Positions 43,132-52,898 of a stretch of DNA of 64,000 nt are shown here, in pieces (within the stretch, counting starts at the first letter, position 1; each line of letters begins with the position of its first letter). The notes under the pieces were generated by a model. That model was not told the origin of the DNA. It ran no database searches and saw only the letters and a program-made list of their open reading frames with translations. The translations under genes were made by a program, and so were the position numbers. This DNA comes from Leptura quadrifasciata (lineage: Eukaryota > Arthropoda > Insecta > Coleoptera > Cerambycidae). The DNA lies in the NCBI GenBank assembly GCA_963675555.1, contig OY776681.1, forward strand, positions 76,097,340-76,161,339, written 5' to 3'.

Positions 43132-43740
43132 CAGGCTGTCCATTTTATCAGGGCCCTCGAGAATATCTCACTTAATATCGGTCGTACAAAAAAATTATCT
43201 TCACGAAAATTGTGCCGATTTATATAACCTACAAAATGGTTTAAAGACACTTGAAATCCATGGCCTACTTTAAGAGTTATGGCGGAAAATATTGAAAATG
43301 CGGAAAACGTCTAGGCCAAATATCTCCGTTATTTGAAGAGATACGAGAAAAATTCTAAGGCGAAAATTTTTTGCAAAACAGAGTGTTTCAACGAGGTTTT
43401 ATCTATTTTTTTTCAAAACCGCTGTATTTTGAGATTTACCCTTCAGGCTGTTAAAAAAATTATTTTGAGTCGGGCGGGAAATGGCGCCATTAAATAAAGT
43501 ATTTTCCTCCATTTTCAACAATAGATCACATGCCATATTTATTCATTGGTGCTACGTTAGTAATTATAAAAACATTTTTTTAAAACCAATTAATTTTTTT
43601 TTAACAAGCATTATACTTGCCGTGGAGAAGTATGATTAAATAAAACGATAAAATAATTCAATAAGTTGTTCAAATCTTTGCTATAATAAAACATTAACAC
43701 AATTAAGAAGACTAAAGTAAATTTAGGTAACAAAAACATA
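43132..43740. repeat. Left long TIR (partner 50945-51566)
   Basis: Reverse complement of 50945-51566 with few differences, e.g. AAATGGCGCCATTAAATAAA against TTTAATGGCGCCATTTCC and CCTCGTTGAAACAC. Confidence 0.92.
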
Positions 43741-43799
43741 TTAATAATAAAAAGAATATAGCACACAGAACATTGATATTTATCTAATCCTCAAAATAA

Positions 43800-43852
43800 T
43801 TTTTAAGATATCATATCAAGTGTTCAAAGTGTCCACCGCGATTTCTTATGCA
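43800..43852 (-). pseudogene. C-terminal end of the long-TIR transposase
   Basis: On the minus strand the bases left of the LINE block read CIRNRGGHFEHLI-stop. This matches the C-terminus of the intact transposase (CIRNRGSHFEQDI). It is in frame with the part at 49850 onward once the LINE and one 12-bp target duplication are ignored. Confidence 0.88.
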
Positions 43853-43864
43853 CAATCGAGCGCG

Positions 43865-44473
43865 CGCCAATATCCATTGGCTGGATGTCGGTCTCGATAA
43901 CTAGGGCCGAGTAGGACTATTACTCCTTGCACCTAGATTATCTCTGTAGACCTGGACCGGCCTTCGTGATAGGTGGGCCCGCGTACTTCTACCAGACCCA
44001 GCTCACAAATGTGAGATGTGTCGTGGTATTTTCTGCGGACCTCCCCTGGTCCTGGCTGTTGAACCTCGCTGGCTGAGGTCTCTTCTGGCGCTCTTCTTGT
44101 CTTGAGTTTTCTTTCTTCGCCAGCTTGTCACCCCCGAGGGTAGTCATCGGTCGAGTTGGGTTTAGGAAGTTTTGGCTGGGACTGACTGCCGGTACGTAGG
44201 ACCTCAATTGATATCCTACCCCGGATCATCGGAAAGGTAAGGATGAGCTGTGTAGCTCGGGAGCGTGGAGACCTAAGTGCTTATTTTAGCACTTTTGATC
44301 TCCATGGAGCAGATAGGACAACGGGCGTTGGACGGTATGTTGTCCGAGGCCCGCAAGGAGGTTGGGTTAGGGTTGAAAAACGTCATGTCTCTAGTAGTGG
44401 TGGTCCGTCCTGGCGTATCTGAAACAGATCGGTTAGCGGGAAATAAAAGTTATACTTACCCGTTGTCTAGTAG
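43865..44473 (-). other. 3' UTR of LINE A
   Basis: About 600 GC-rich bases between the RT stop (about 44474) and the 3' junction with the target duplication. No poly(A) is seen at the junction; the minus-strand end is CAGCCAATGGATATT. Confidence 0.6.
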
Positions 44474-47095
44474 CTATACCCTCGGCCGCTTATGCCTCGG
44501 GGCGTCGGCAGGGTCATAATCAGTGGCCTGTCTGATTAGCGGGTTCCCATGCTCCTCGGCTTGGGCGTACAGCTTCTTAGCTCGTTCCCGGATAACTTCA
44601 GTGGCCGTGGTGTACTCCAGGTCTCTGACGATATCTGCGGTTCTCACGTACCATGGGGCGTCAACTACCGTCCTGAGGGCGATGTTCTCCACTGCCTGGA
44701 TTCTCTTCATGTAGGACTTTGCCTGGTAGCCCCACGCTACCGAGGCGTACGTCAGCTGCGGCCTGATGAAGGTCTTGATAAGCGTGAGCTTATTCCTCAA
44801 GTTGAGACGGCTCCCGTTTCCCGTCATCGGGTAGATGAGGGCTCTCGTACGTCGAGCTTTGGTTGTGATAGCGTCCGTGTTCTGTCTCCACGTTAGGCTT
44901 CTGTCCATGACCACGCCAAGGTATTTGACGGTGTCGTGCCATTGGATGTCCTCGCCGTTCATGGAGACGTGTCCTGTGGGAATTTCTTTCCGCACTCGTC
45001 TGAAGATGATGGCTTGGCTCTTGTCGGCGTTGACTGCGACTTTCCACTTCGTGCACCATTCTTCCAGGAGTGTGGCCGCTTCCTGGAGTTTTCTGGTTGC
45101 GTTTCTGGCCTTCCAGGATCTGACAATCAGGGCGGTGTCGTCTGCATATAGGGCTAGGGCGGAGGTCCGAGGTATAGATGGCGAACAGGTGCGGTGACAG
45201 CACCGATCCCTGTGGAACTCCCGCCTCCATGGTCCTGTAGGTGGAGAGTTGGTCCGAGATTTTCACCCTTAGCTGTCTGCAGTGTAGGTAGGATCTCACT
45301 AGTTTGACGAGTTCGATGGGGTAACCCATACTCATCATTTTAGCTAGGAGGCCGTCGTGCCAGACCCTGTCGAACGCTTTGGCGACGTCTAGGAACAGCG
45401 CCGCGGTGACTTGACGCTGGTTGAACCCCTTGGTGATCTCTTCGGTGAGGCGAAGCACTTGGAGTTCCGTGGAATGTCCTGTTCGGTACGCGAACTGTTC
45501 ATCCGGAATGATGTTCAGCTCTTCTGTCTTCTCTGTTAGCCTCTTCAAGATGACCCGTTCTGCAACCTTGCTCATGGCTGGGAGGAGGCTGATGGGCCTG
45601 TAAGAAGACGGGAAAATTAGTTCTTTCCCTGGTTCAGGGATCATAATGACGTTGGCCTTTTTCCACCTGACTGGAAAGTGCCGTTTCCTGGGCAGCTTTT
45701 TGAGAGCGATGTTTCCTATCTTGTCACATCCCGGAGCTTTTCTCGGCTTTAGGCTCCTCAGGATTTTCTTGACTTCCTCGGGGGTAGTCGGACGGATGTG
45801 GTCGTCATCTGGCAGGCGGCGGATCCTTCGTACTCTGCGTTCGACGTCGTCCACCCAGTCCTCGTCCTCGTCATCGAGCTCGTTCTCTCTGCACTGCAGT
45901 TCTAAGCTGTCGGCGAACGCCTCGGCTTTTTCCTGGTTAGTGTAGACAATCCCTCGCTCTCCGTGAATCGGGCGCATAGACTTCCTTCGGTTTCGCAGGG
46001 CACGTTGTGTGTTCCACATGCTTCTGTCGTGTGGATCCAGTGGCTCAAGGTGGCGTTGCCACCCCTCCTGGCAGTGTTCTTGGAGGGCGGCTTTTACTCT
46101 TCGGCTGAGGACATTGTGCTCCCTTCTGTCGGCGGGGAGCCTCGTCCTCTGAGCCCATCTCTTGGCGCTTCTTCTGTCCCTTATCAGCTGTCTGGTGACC
46201 TCCGGGAGGTTCGCCATCGGTGCTGGGTGTCTTCTTACTTCTACTTCCGTCGTGCTGGCCCTTATTGCTTCCAGGATCTGCTCCTCTAGGGTGATGATGG
46301 CCCTCTCAACGTCCTCCACGGTTTCTAGCCTGGGAATTTGTGCAATGTACTGCTGCAGGTGCTGCCGGTACGATTCCCAGTCCATTCGTCGCTTCGTGAA
46401 GGTGGCGTTGTCTTCACCCGCCTGTCCTCCTAGGGTTAGGAAGATCGGGTTGTGCTCAGTAGATCCCTCCGTTCTGCCTCGAGGGTCATCTCCTTTAGGA
46501 TCGCGATGTTCCGTACGTCTGGCCTTTGTCTGCCGTTGTCGAAGGTGGGCTGGTCCGGTCCTACCACCAGCAGTTCGCCGGCGTGCTGTCCCAGGAACCG
46601 CAGCAGTTCTCGTCCTCGAGTGTTGGTTATGCCGCTGTTCCATTGCTGGGATTTGGCGTTGAAATCGCCAATTGCGACGACCTGTGTCCTGGCGGGCAGG
46701 ATTGCGTCCAGATCCCCCTCGGTAAGCGTGCTGCAGGGTGACTGGTAGCATGAGACCACTTGTATGTCACCATTTCGCGCTGTGGACACTACTACGGCGG
46801 TGGCATTCATATTTTCTAGCTCAGGCAGTACTATCGGATGGTGGGCTATGGTTTTCTTCACCAGTAGGGCCACTCCTCTCGCGGGTCGCTGAAGGTTGTT
46901 TACCCAGTCCATCCTGTAGGTGTGGTATCCTGGGAAGTTGATCTCCTTGGCCGGGGTCATCTTAGTTTCCTGCAGTGCCATGACGTCTATGTCGTACCTG
47001 GTCAGGAGCTCTTCGACTTCAAGTGTCCTTTCTCGCAGGCCGTTTACATTCCAGGCCGCCATCTGCAGGACTTCCGGCTTAACCTGTAAAGGCAT
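44474..47095 (-). pseudogene. LINE A ORF2: EEP endonuclease and reverse transcriptase
   Basis: Start at 47095 (MPLQVKPEVLQMAAWNVNGL). Endonuclease blocks: WNVNGLRER, ALQETKM (Glu), VAIGDFNAKSQQW (GDFN), then a frameshift near 46470 followed by HNPIFLTL (part of the SDHxP-like block). The RT frame from about 46420: PRKAPGCDKI (motif 1), SSYRPISLLPAMSKVAER (motif 2), FAYRTGHST (motif 3), AALFLDVAKAFDRVWHDGLL (motif A), AGVPQGSVLSPHLFAIYTSD (motif B). A frameshift near 45165 is followed by ALYADDTALIV (motif C, YADD intact, about 45140) and, in 44995-44474, VKYLGVVMDRSLTW and FIRPQLTYASVAWG (thumb). Two frameshifts only; the Jockey clade is likely. This is one of the youngest LINEs in the window. 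Confidence 0.92.
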
Positions 47096-47202
47096 TACAG
47101 GTTAGCTAGTATTGGCATTTGTGCAAAAAATGCACTCATTGCTGAGCACATTTGTTGCATTTGAGCGAGCATCGCAGTGAGGTTTTTGGCCTCTGGCGAT
47201 GC

Positions 47203-48340
47203 TTACTGTTTTGCGGCAGGGGCGGTGTTCTGCCCTGCCTTGCCCTGGGCTACTCTCGCGTAGCTTGTTCCTGGCGCTACGCCGCCCTTTTGTGTTGAGG
47301 CCGTCGTCGGCCGCTGTGCTGGCTTTTGTGTTGTGCCAGCTGCGTTTTTGGGGTACTTGGGGCGGCCCCTGTAGCTGGCCGGGTATGCTCCCTGGCAGTT
47401 TGCACAACTGGCTGGTGTGTCGCTCTTCTTGCGACACTCCGTCGTGCTGTGAGCCTCGCCGCACTTTACGCATTTCGGCTGGGCTGTGCACCTCGTTTGC
47501 CCGTGGCCGAAACACTGGCAGCGGTGGCATTGAGACACCACAAGCTTCGCCCGCTGTCTCTCCGTCTTGACTACAAGTGAACAGCACCTTGTCACTTGTA
47601 GGATTTTATCCTGATCCTGGGGGACTAGGATAAGCATTAGGGGGATTTCTTTCTTTATGCGTCTTGATGTCATCCTCTGCACGGAGGATGGGTTGAATCC
47701 CTGTCCCACGAGATCTTTTTTAACCTCTTCGGGGGTCACTCCGCTTGGAATTCCACGAATTACCACGCGTAGTTGTCGCTCTTCTGGTAGGAAATATGTA
47801 TGATATTCCCTTTTCTCCGCGGTGAACATCCTCGTCATTTTCCTGTAGTCCTCTGCTGTGGAGGGCTCTATGGAAATGCCTTCCCCGGTCACCTTGGCCT
47901 TCTTGAAGTTGATTCGCCCCTCGTTTAGACGGCGGCTTACAGTTATCCAAATCTCCTTGTTTCTGAGGACTACAGGAGGTATCCTCTGGCTTGTCTGAGG
48001 GGTCTCGGCCTCCTCTTTCTGGGCGTCTTGTTGCGAGGTTCGGGCCACCTGCTGGGGGCTCTGGCCTCTGGTCTGCTTTTAGATCTCTCAGGCTCGGGGG
48101 GGCACTCGTGGGGCTCTTCAGCCAACTTTTTTGCCGCCTTGGGGGCCTCTTCGTCTGAGTCCATGGTTACGACGGCAGGGTTTTTTCGCTTCCTGGTTTG
48201 CGAATCTCCCCTTATCGCTTTCATGACCTCTTCATGTTGTGTGCGTTGCACATCTTGCATCCTGGCCATTTGTTCATGCAGATCGGCTATCTGCTTCCTA
48301 AATTCTCTGTTTTCCTCAGAGAGTCTTCTTATTATCACGT
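47203..48340 (-). pseudogene. LINE A ORF1: gag-like protein with CCHC zinc knuckles
   Basis: The upstream part (48338-47970) is a coiled-coil-like segment, IIRRLSEENREFRKQIADLH, with a basic KRKNP and an acidic stretch. The main frame 48048-47203 carries EYHTYFLPEERQLRVVIRGI (Jockey/I-type gag core), CHRCQCFGHGQTRC (CCHC), CVKCGEAHSTTEC (second) and CANCQGAYPASYRG (third, partly degenerate). It is followed by a Thr/Ala/Pro-rich tail ending APAAKQ-stop. Two frames overlap near 48000, and the N-terminus beyond 48340 needs another frame change (IDYDESPKWDF at about 48390). So ORF1 is nearly complete but has at least two frameshifts. It ends about 107 bases before the ORF2 start. Confidence 0.85.
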
Positions 48341-48499
48341 CCCTTTCATCCTCTCTGTCGGGGGTACTCTCACGGAAAGTCCCACTTTGGGGACTCGTCG
48401 TAGTCTATTTTACCGTCCTCCACGGTAAAATCGTCGCTTTTATCCTGCAAGGGAATACCTATACTTTATTATTGGGGGAAAAACAATTGTTAGTAAATA

Positions 48500-48955
48500 A
48501 ATGGTGTCTCCATTGAAAGTATTCGTCCCCTTCTGCGGGGGTACTTCGGCTTTCCACCCGAAAGTGCTTGCCGCAAGATGTGTGGTATGTATAAATAACG
48601 TGCTTTAGGCTATCTGGTGAGTGAGTTGTGTCATTTACAGATTGCAGTGGGATGCGTGCGTAGTGGTTAGTATATTTTAGGTTGTATTTATGTTAGGATG
48701 TGTTAGTTGTTCTGGAAGGGTAAAGTGGCATCTTTTTGACTAACGAATCTTAAATAAAATGGCTCTTTTCAGATTCCGCCTGAAGGGCAATATAAAGCAG
48801 TAATAGTATTTTTTTATTACTTTTTTTGCTTGTTGCATTTTTAATTTTTTTTTTGGTTTTATTTTTTGAGTTTTAATATTTTTTTTGGTTTTAAATTTTT
48901 TATTTTTTGTTTATTTTTTTAGATTTTTTCATTTTTTCAAACAACAATTACAAGT
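48500..48955. other. Junction between LINE B 3' end and LINE A 5' UTR
   Basis: On the minus strand, an A-rich, low-complexity stretch (about 48960-48780) follows the LINE B frame. It then passes into GCGGAATCTGAAAAGAGCC and, near 48555-48520, a GC-rich segment (GGCAAGCACTTTCGGGTGG) leading to LINE A ORF1. The exact breakpoint cannot be set. No host-like sequence or target duplication is visible in between. Confidence 0.5.
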
Positions 48956-48959
48956 TTTT

Positions 48960-49696
48960 TTATGGGGTGAAGATGTAGTTAAGGGATGGGTACTTGGGAG
49001 CGGTATAAAATTTGGGGGTGAGGGGATCAAGGAGTGTGGAATTAGTGGAGGAAGCAAGCGTGTTTGCGAAATTTGGCAGTAGTCTTTTATAGATGAAATC
49101 GGAAAGAGGTGGCGTGCCGGTATAGGTATGTAAATCAATGTTTCTGGTGCGAGAAGGTAAATGGAGAGAAACTTTTAGAATTTTGTTTTGCACTGTTTGC
49201 AATTGTGCCTGAAGGTAAGGAACGATGAGGGGGTACCAAATGGGGGAAGCGTATTTTAGGATAGGACGGAGGTAGGATTTGTAGATTAAGTAGCTACGTG
49301 GGATGGGGAATTTTTGAGGATGGGAAATAGGGGTGAAGTGCGTCGCCAGCACTTGCCGGTGACATTGTCGACGTGTTTTTTCAGATAGAGTTTTCGGTCC
49401 AGAGTCACACCGAGGTAGGTTATGTCGTCTGACCAGGAAAGGTTGTGGCCTTGAAAACTAAGGGAAGTAGCAACAGCTTTCTGTTTCTTGCTGAAACAGA
49501 TTGCCTGGGTTTTGTCGAGGTTCGTGTTAAGTCCCCAGTCTTTGTAATAAGTAATTGTTGCGCCCGTCTGTTGTTGTAGGTTATTAGTCATGATGGCAGA
49601 GCTTACGGATGTGGTCAGGATGGCGGTATCATCTGCGTAGAGGCAGAGGGTGGTACGATGATCTCGATGTCTCCAAAGGAGGGAGACTTTATTCAT
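48960..49696 (-). pseudogene. LINE B: reverse transcriptase C-terminal half
   Basis: Begins at 49696 with MNKVSLLWRH and LCLYADDTAILTTS (motif C, YADD intact), INTNLDKTQAICFSKKQK-like residues (NTNLDKTQAICF), ITYLGVTLDRKLYLKKHVDN. After a frame change at about 49300 it continues YKSYLRPILKYASPIWYPLI (thumb), VQNKILKVSLHLPSRTRN and LHTYTGTPPL, ending at 48960 (LNYIFTP). Endonuclease and RT motifs 1-B are missing: the leader at 49697-49837 joins directly to motif C, so the copy is internally deleted. Confidence 0.85.
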
Positions 49697-49837
49697 CTTT
49701 TTAGTTCACCGTCTTGAAAAAGACGTGTGAACTTCCTCTTCTTAAAAAAGTGTTGACGTCTGTGGGGCTTCCACTTCACTGTGCACTCTGATGGCTCGGT
49801 ATACGTCCGTACGCTTTCACCTCTCGATGCACACTGG
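49697..49837 (-). other. LINE B 5' leader next to the target duplication
   Basis: On the minus strand this starts CCAGTGTGCATCGAGAGGTG directly after the duplication. It holds CGGACGTATACCGAGCCATC and GTGTGAACTTCC..TTCACACG-like complementary words. It is GC-richer than the host. Leaders of Jockey elements contain internal promoters; none can be proven here. Confidence 0.45.
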
Positions 49838-49849
49838 CAATCGAGCGCG

Positions 49850-50700
49850 GCGAGGCACTGCATTTAAAACATTATTCAGCATTTCGGGGGTAACTGTAGT
49901 GCATGCCTGTTGAATTCGAGCTTTTAGGTCCTCTACATTTTGCGGTGTCGTCGAAAACACCCTATCTTGCGTAGATTCTCTAAAGGTAGGTCATCTAAGA
50001 ATTCATTAAATTCATTTCTCAAAAAGTTTAGGTACCTTTGATCACTGAGGTGACCATCATAAAAATAAGGACCTATTAAATTGGTGCCTAAAATACCTAT
50101 CCACACATTTATTGAAAAACGATTTTGAAACCCAGTCGGTCCATGCCAGTGTGTATTTTCAGAAGACCATTTGTAATGAATATTGCGATAATCCATTATT
50201 GGAAAAATCTGCCTCGACGGACCAAAGTATTTTACTACATATTAATGGGTCGGCACGCTTCTTTTCCAACAGCCACCTACTTGGTTTGTCCCCCGCTTGT
50301 AAATTGTAAACTTTTTTGGTTTTATAACACCGGTAACCTTTTTTCTTTAAAATTTTTCTAGCACTTGTTTTATTTATATGACAAGCAATTTGATTTTCTC
50401 TTAGTGATGTTTCCAAATTTTCTATATTTTTATTTCTTACATAATTAATAACTCGGTTTACCTTATTCAGTAACACTGGTCATCCTTGTCTTCGTCTTTA
50501 AGAATGAACCATTATTTTTTAGTTTCGTAACTAATTTTCTGAACAGAGTGTTATTCGGCTCTAGTGCTTGTGGAAATCTGTTTCTATATTCTACTTGAGC
50601 TAATCCAGAGTTAAAATTGCATTGGCAATATGTAACGAACATATTATAATGATCAATGTAAGTGAAAATCATTTTTGAAAATTCTAAATTCTTAAACGAG
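49850..50700 (-). pseudogene. Long-TIR DD41D-type transposase, internally deleted
   Basis: From about 50672: MIFTYIDHYNMFVTYCQCNF and AQVEYRNRFPQA (DUF4817-like), a break at about 50465, VNRVINYVRNKNIENLETSL, SARKILKKKGYRCYKTKK (helix-turn-helix zone). ILWSVEADFSNNG is the first catalytic block with Val where Asp stands in the sister copy (WSDEANF at 28100). After a frameshift at about 50190, GFQNRFSINVWIGILGTNLI and YFYDGHLSDQRYLNFLRNEF, then LDDLPLENLRK. The text then jumps to VFSTTPQNVEDLKARI, so the blocks with the second and third Asp are deleted. The end of the protein lies beyond the LINE at 43800-43852. Confidence 0.88.
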
Positions 50701-50944
50701 TGTGATTGAGTGAGAGTTTAAGTATTAACTGATTTACTAATTTATATTGTCAAGTTTGTTCATAACCAACTATTTTAAAATAATTGAAATAATAGTGAAA
50801 TCGTGAAATACAAACAAATGAATATTATACTTAAATTAATTGGTAAAGACATTTTAACTTTCTGAGCAAGGAGTTACGCATTTATGGAGGACCTCTATAC
50901 ATTGGCATAACTGCGAATACTCTTTCCATAATTGCTCCATGTTG

Positions 50945-51566
50945 CTTTCTTGATTGTTATTTTGTTTTTGTTATCTGAATTTATTTTATTCTTCTTAATT
51001 GTGTTAATATTTTATTATAGCAAAGATTTGAACAACTTATTGAATTATTTTATCGTTTTGTTTAATCATACCCATGGCAAGTATAATGGCTTGTTAAAAA
51101 AAATTATTGGTTTTAAAAAAATGTTTTTATAATTACCAACGTAGTACCAATGAATAAATATGGCATGTGATATATCATTGAAAAGGGAGGAAAATACTCT
51201 ATTTAATGGCGCCATTTCCCGCCCGTTTCAAAATATTTTTTTTAACAGCCTGAAGAGTAAATCTCGAAATACAGCGGTTTTGAAAAAAATTAGATAAAAC
51301 CTCGTTGAAACACTACTCTGTTTTCCAAAAAATTTTCGCCTTATAATTTTTCTCGTATTTCTTCAAATAACGGAGATATTTGGCCTAGACCTTTTCCGCA
51401 TTTTCGATATTTTCCGCCATAACTTTTAAAGTAGGCCATAGATTTCAAATCTTTAAACCATTTTGTAGGTTATATAAGTCGGCACAATTTTCGTAAAAGT
51501 ATTTTTTCTTCTACGACCGATATTAAGTGAGATATTCTCGAGTGCCCTGATAAAATGGACAGCCTG
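50945..51566. repeat. Right long TIR (partner 43132-43740)
   Basis: See left arm. The outer 300 bases also match both ends of the short sister element 27207-28872. Confidence 0.92.
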
Positions 51567-51569
51567 TGT

Positions 51570-52216
51570 GCACAAGACAAGCACTCTGGGGGCTTAGGTA
51601 CAAGAATTTAAATAATCTTATTTTTTGTAAGTGTATTTTGACTAGTGAATAAACGTTGTTTATTATTATTATGTGGAGTTATAGGCGATCTTGATCACCT
51701 TTCCTTCGCTTGTGATAAGCACAAAACTACTACAGATGCACTTATTGAAAATATCTCCTCATGTTGTAATCTGCACTATGATGGCTCCGTTCAATGTAGT
51801 CAATTTACTCGCTATAGATACCAAAAAAATCTATGAACTTATGATTGGTTTTAAACAGATATTAATATCAAACTATAGGTTAGCTTTGTTTTCTCTTATT
51901 AACCTTATGTTTTACCTACCTTGACACTCGAGCTTTATTCAGTACTCGGGCGCCAGTTCAAGTTTAAAGTGTTTGAACAACACTACCCACAAGTCGAATG
52001 AGCGAGACTGCTTAGTCTCGCTCAAGCTGCTTAGCTCAGTGAAGAATTAGTTAATTCCAGTGGGTCAATAAGGGAAAATAGACTTTCACAAACACAACAG
52101 TAAAATGCAGAAGTTCCAATAATATTTAAGTATATATTACAGTAAACCTGTGGTTACAGTCCTAAATACAGACAGAAAAATCACAATTAACGCAAATTCA
52201 TGTACAGATATATATA
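51570..52216. other. Possible decayed LTR/primer-site region with a perfect hairpin
   Basis: No gene. GAGCGAGACT (52000-52009), loop GCTT, AGTCTCGCTC (52014-52023) form a perfect 10-bp hairpin. On the minus strand at about 51955-51945 the word TGGCGCCCGAGTACTGAA starts with ten bases identical to the usual tRNA-Lys primer-binding site. It follows a stretch that could be an LTR end. An LTR cannot be confirmed because no second copy is in the window. Confidence 0.3.
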
Positions 52217-52680
52217 CAAGGTTACTGGTAATTCGATACATTCCTTTGGAGATGTGATGGGGCATGAGCTAAGGAGTAAATCTAGCCCTAATATACATTA
52301 TGCAAAACTCAATAGTTTTTGAGATATTTCAATTTTTTTGTTTTTCTCAAAAAAGTAGATCTTAATGTCTTAAAAGTTAATTTCCAAAAAATCTACTTGA
52401 CATTTTTAAATTTTTTTTTACTGGAATACTTGTCCAATATTATAGATATCCGTTTGAAATGAAAAATATCCGGAAACATTTCGATCATGTGAACATTTAA
52501 AATAAAAACTTGTAAAATTTATTTTTTTAAATCAGTTATGAAATTTACCTATTAGGTTTTTTCAAAAAAATATTAATGTAGCACGCGTACAAATTATTAT
52601 AAAAACTTCCTTATTTCAATAGCTATCTAACTAGGTAGAAATGTTTAATGTACCCTTGATAGTTCTAATAAAAAATTAGT
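52217..52680. repeat. Left TIR of the complete DD41D transposon
   Basis: Inverted partner of 54065-54532; difference is mainly small indels in T or A runs. Confidence 0.92.
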
Positions 52681-52898
52681 AAAGATAATGCTGGTGGCGG
52701 AATTTATTAAACGACTAATCGTTCATTTTCATTTAAGTCAGTCAGTCCTTGACTTTGACGTTTGTGCATATATGTCATTAACTGACATTCTTATCTCCAT
52801 GTCCCTTAAGTTTGTTGGTCTTGTTAAATTAGTTATCGAAGATTTTGATTTTGCTCGTAGTTGTGGTTATTAGTTGTTGTTATTGTATGTTCTGTGCC

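Larger units (their letters stand above)
43865..49837 (-). mobile_element. Two Jockey-type LINEs in series within one target-site duplication
   Basis: CAATCGAGCGCG occurs at 43853-43864 and 49838-49849 and flanks the block exactly. Inside, all coding sequence is on the minus strand. First comes a 5' leader and an internally deleted RT of LINE B (49837 to about 48500), then a fuller LINE A (about 48500-43865) with gag-like ORF1, endonuclease and RT and a 3' UTR ending at 43865. The block is markedly GC-richer than the flanking DNA. No second target duplication was found between A and B. Confidence 0.8.
43132..51566 (-). mobile_element. Long-TIR DD41D-type transposon carrying a 6-kb LINE insertion
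   Basis: The left end (after TA at 43130-43131) starts CAGGCTGTCCATTTTATCAG; the right end read inward is the same 20 bases (51566 back to 51547). TIRs run about 43132-43740 and 50945-51566, around 610 bp each and very similar. The right flank is TG where TA is expected. The transposase lies on the minus strand in two pieces (49850-50700 and 43800-43852) separated by the LINE block 43865-49837. Without the LINE the element would be about 2.45 kb, comparable with relatives. Confidence 0.9.

Noticed and set aside
44523..48516. Many plus-strand open frames (for example 45963-46289, 46162-46662, 47199-47570, 48028-48516)
   Set aside because: Antisense shadows of the GC-rich LINE A ORF1 and ORF2. 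No plus-strand motif, whereas the minus strand carries ordered RT, EEP and CCHC blocks.
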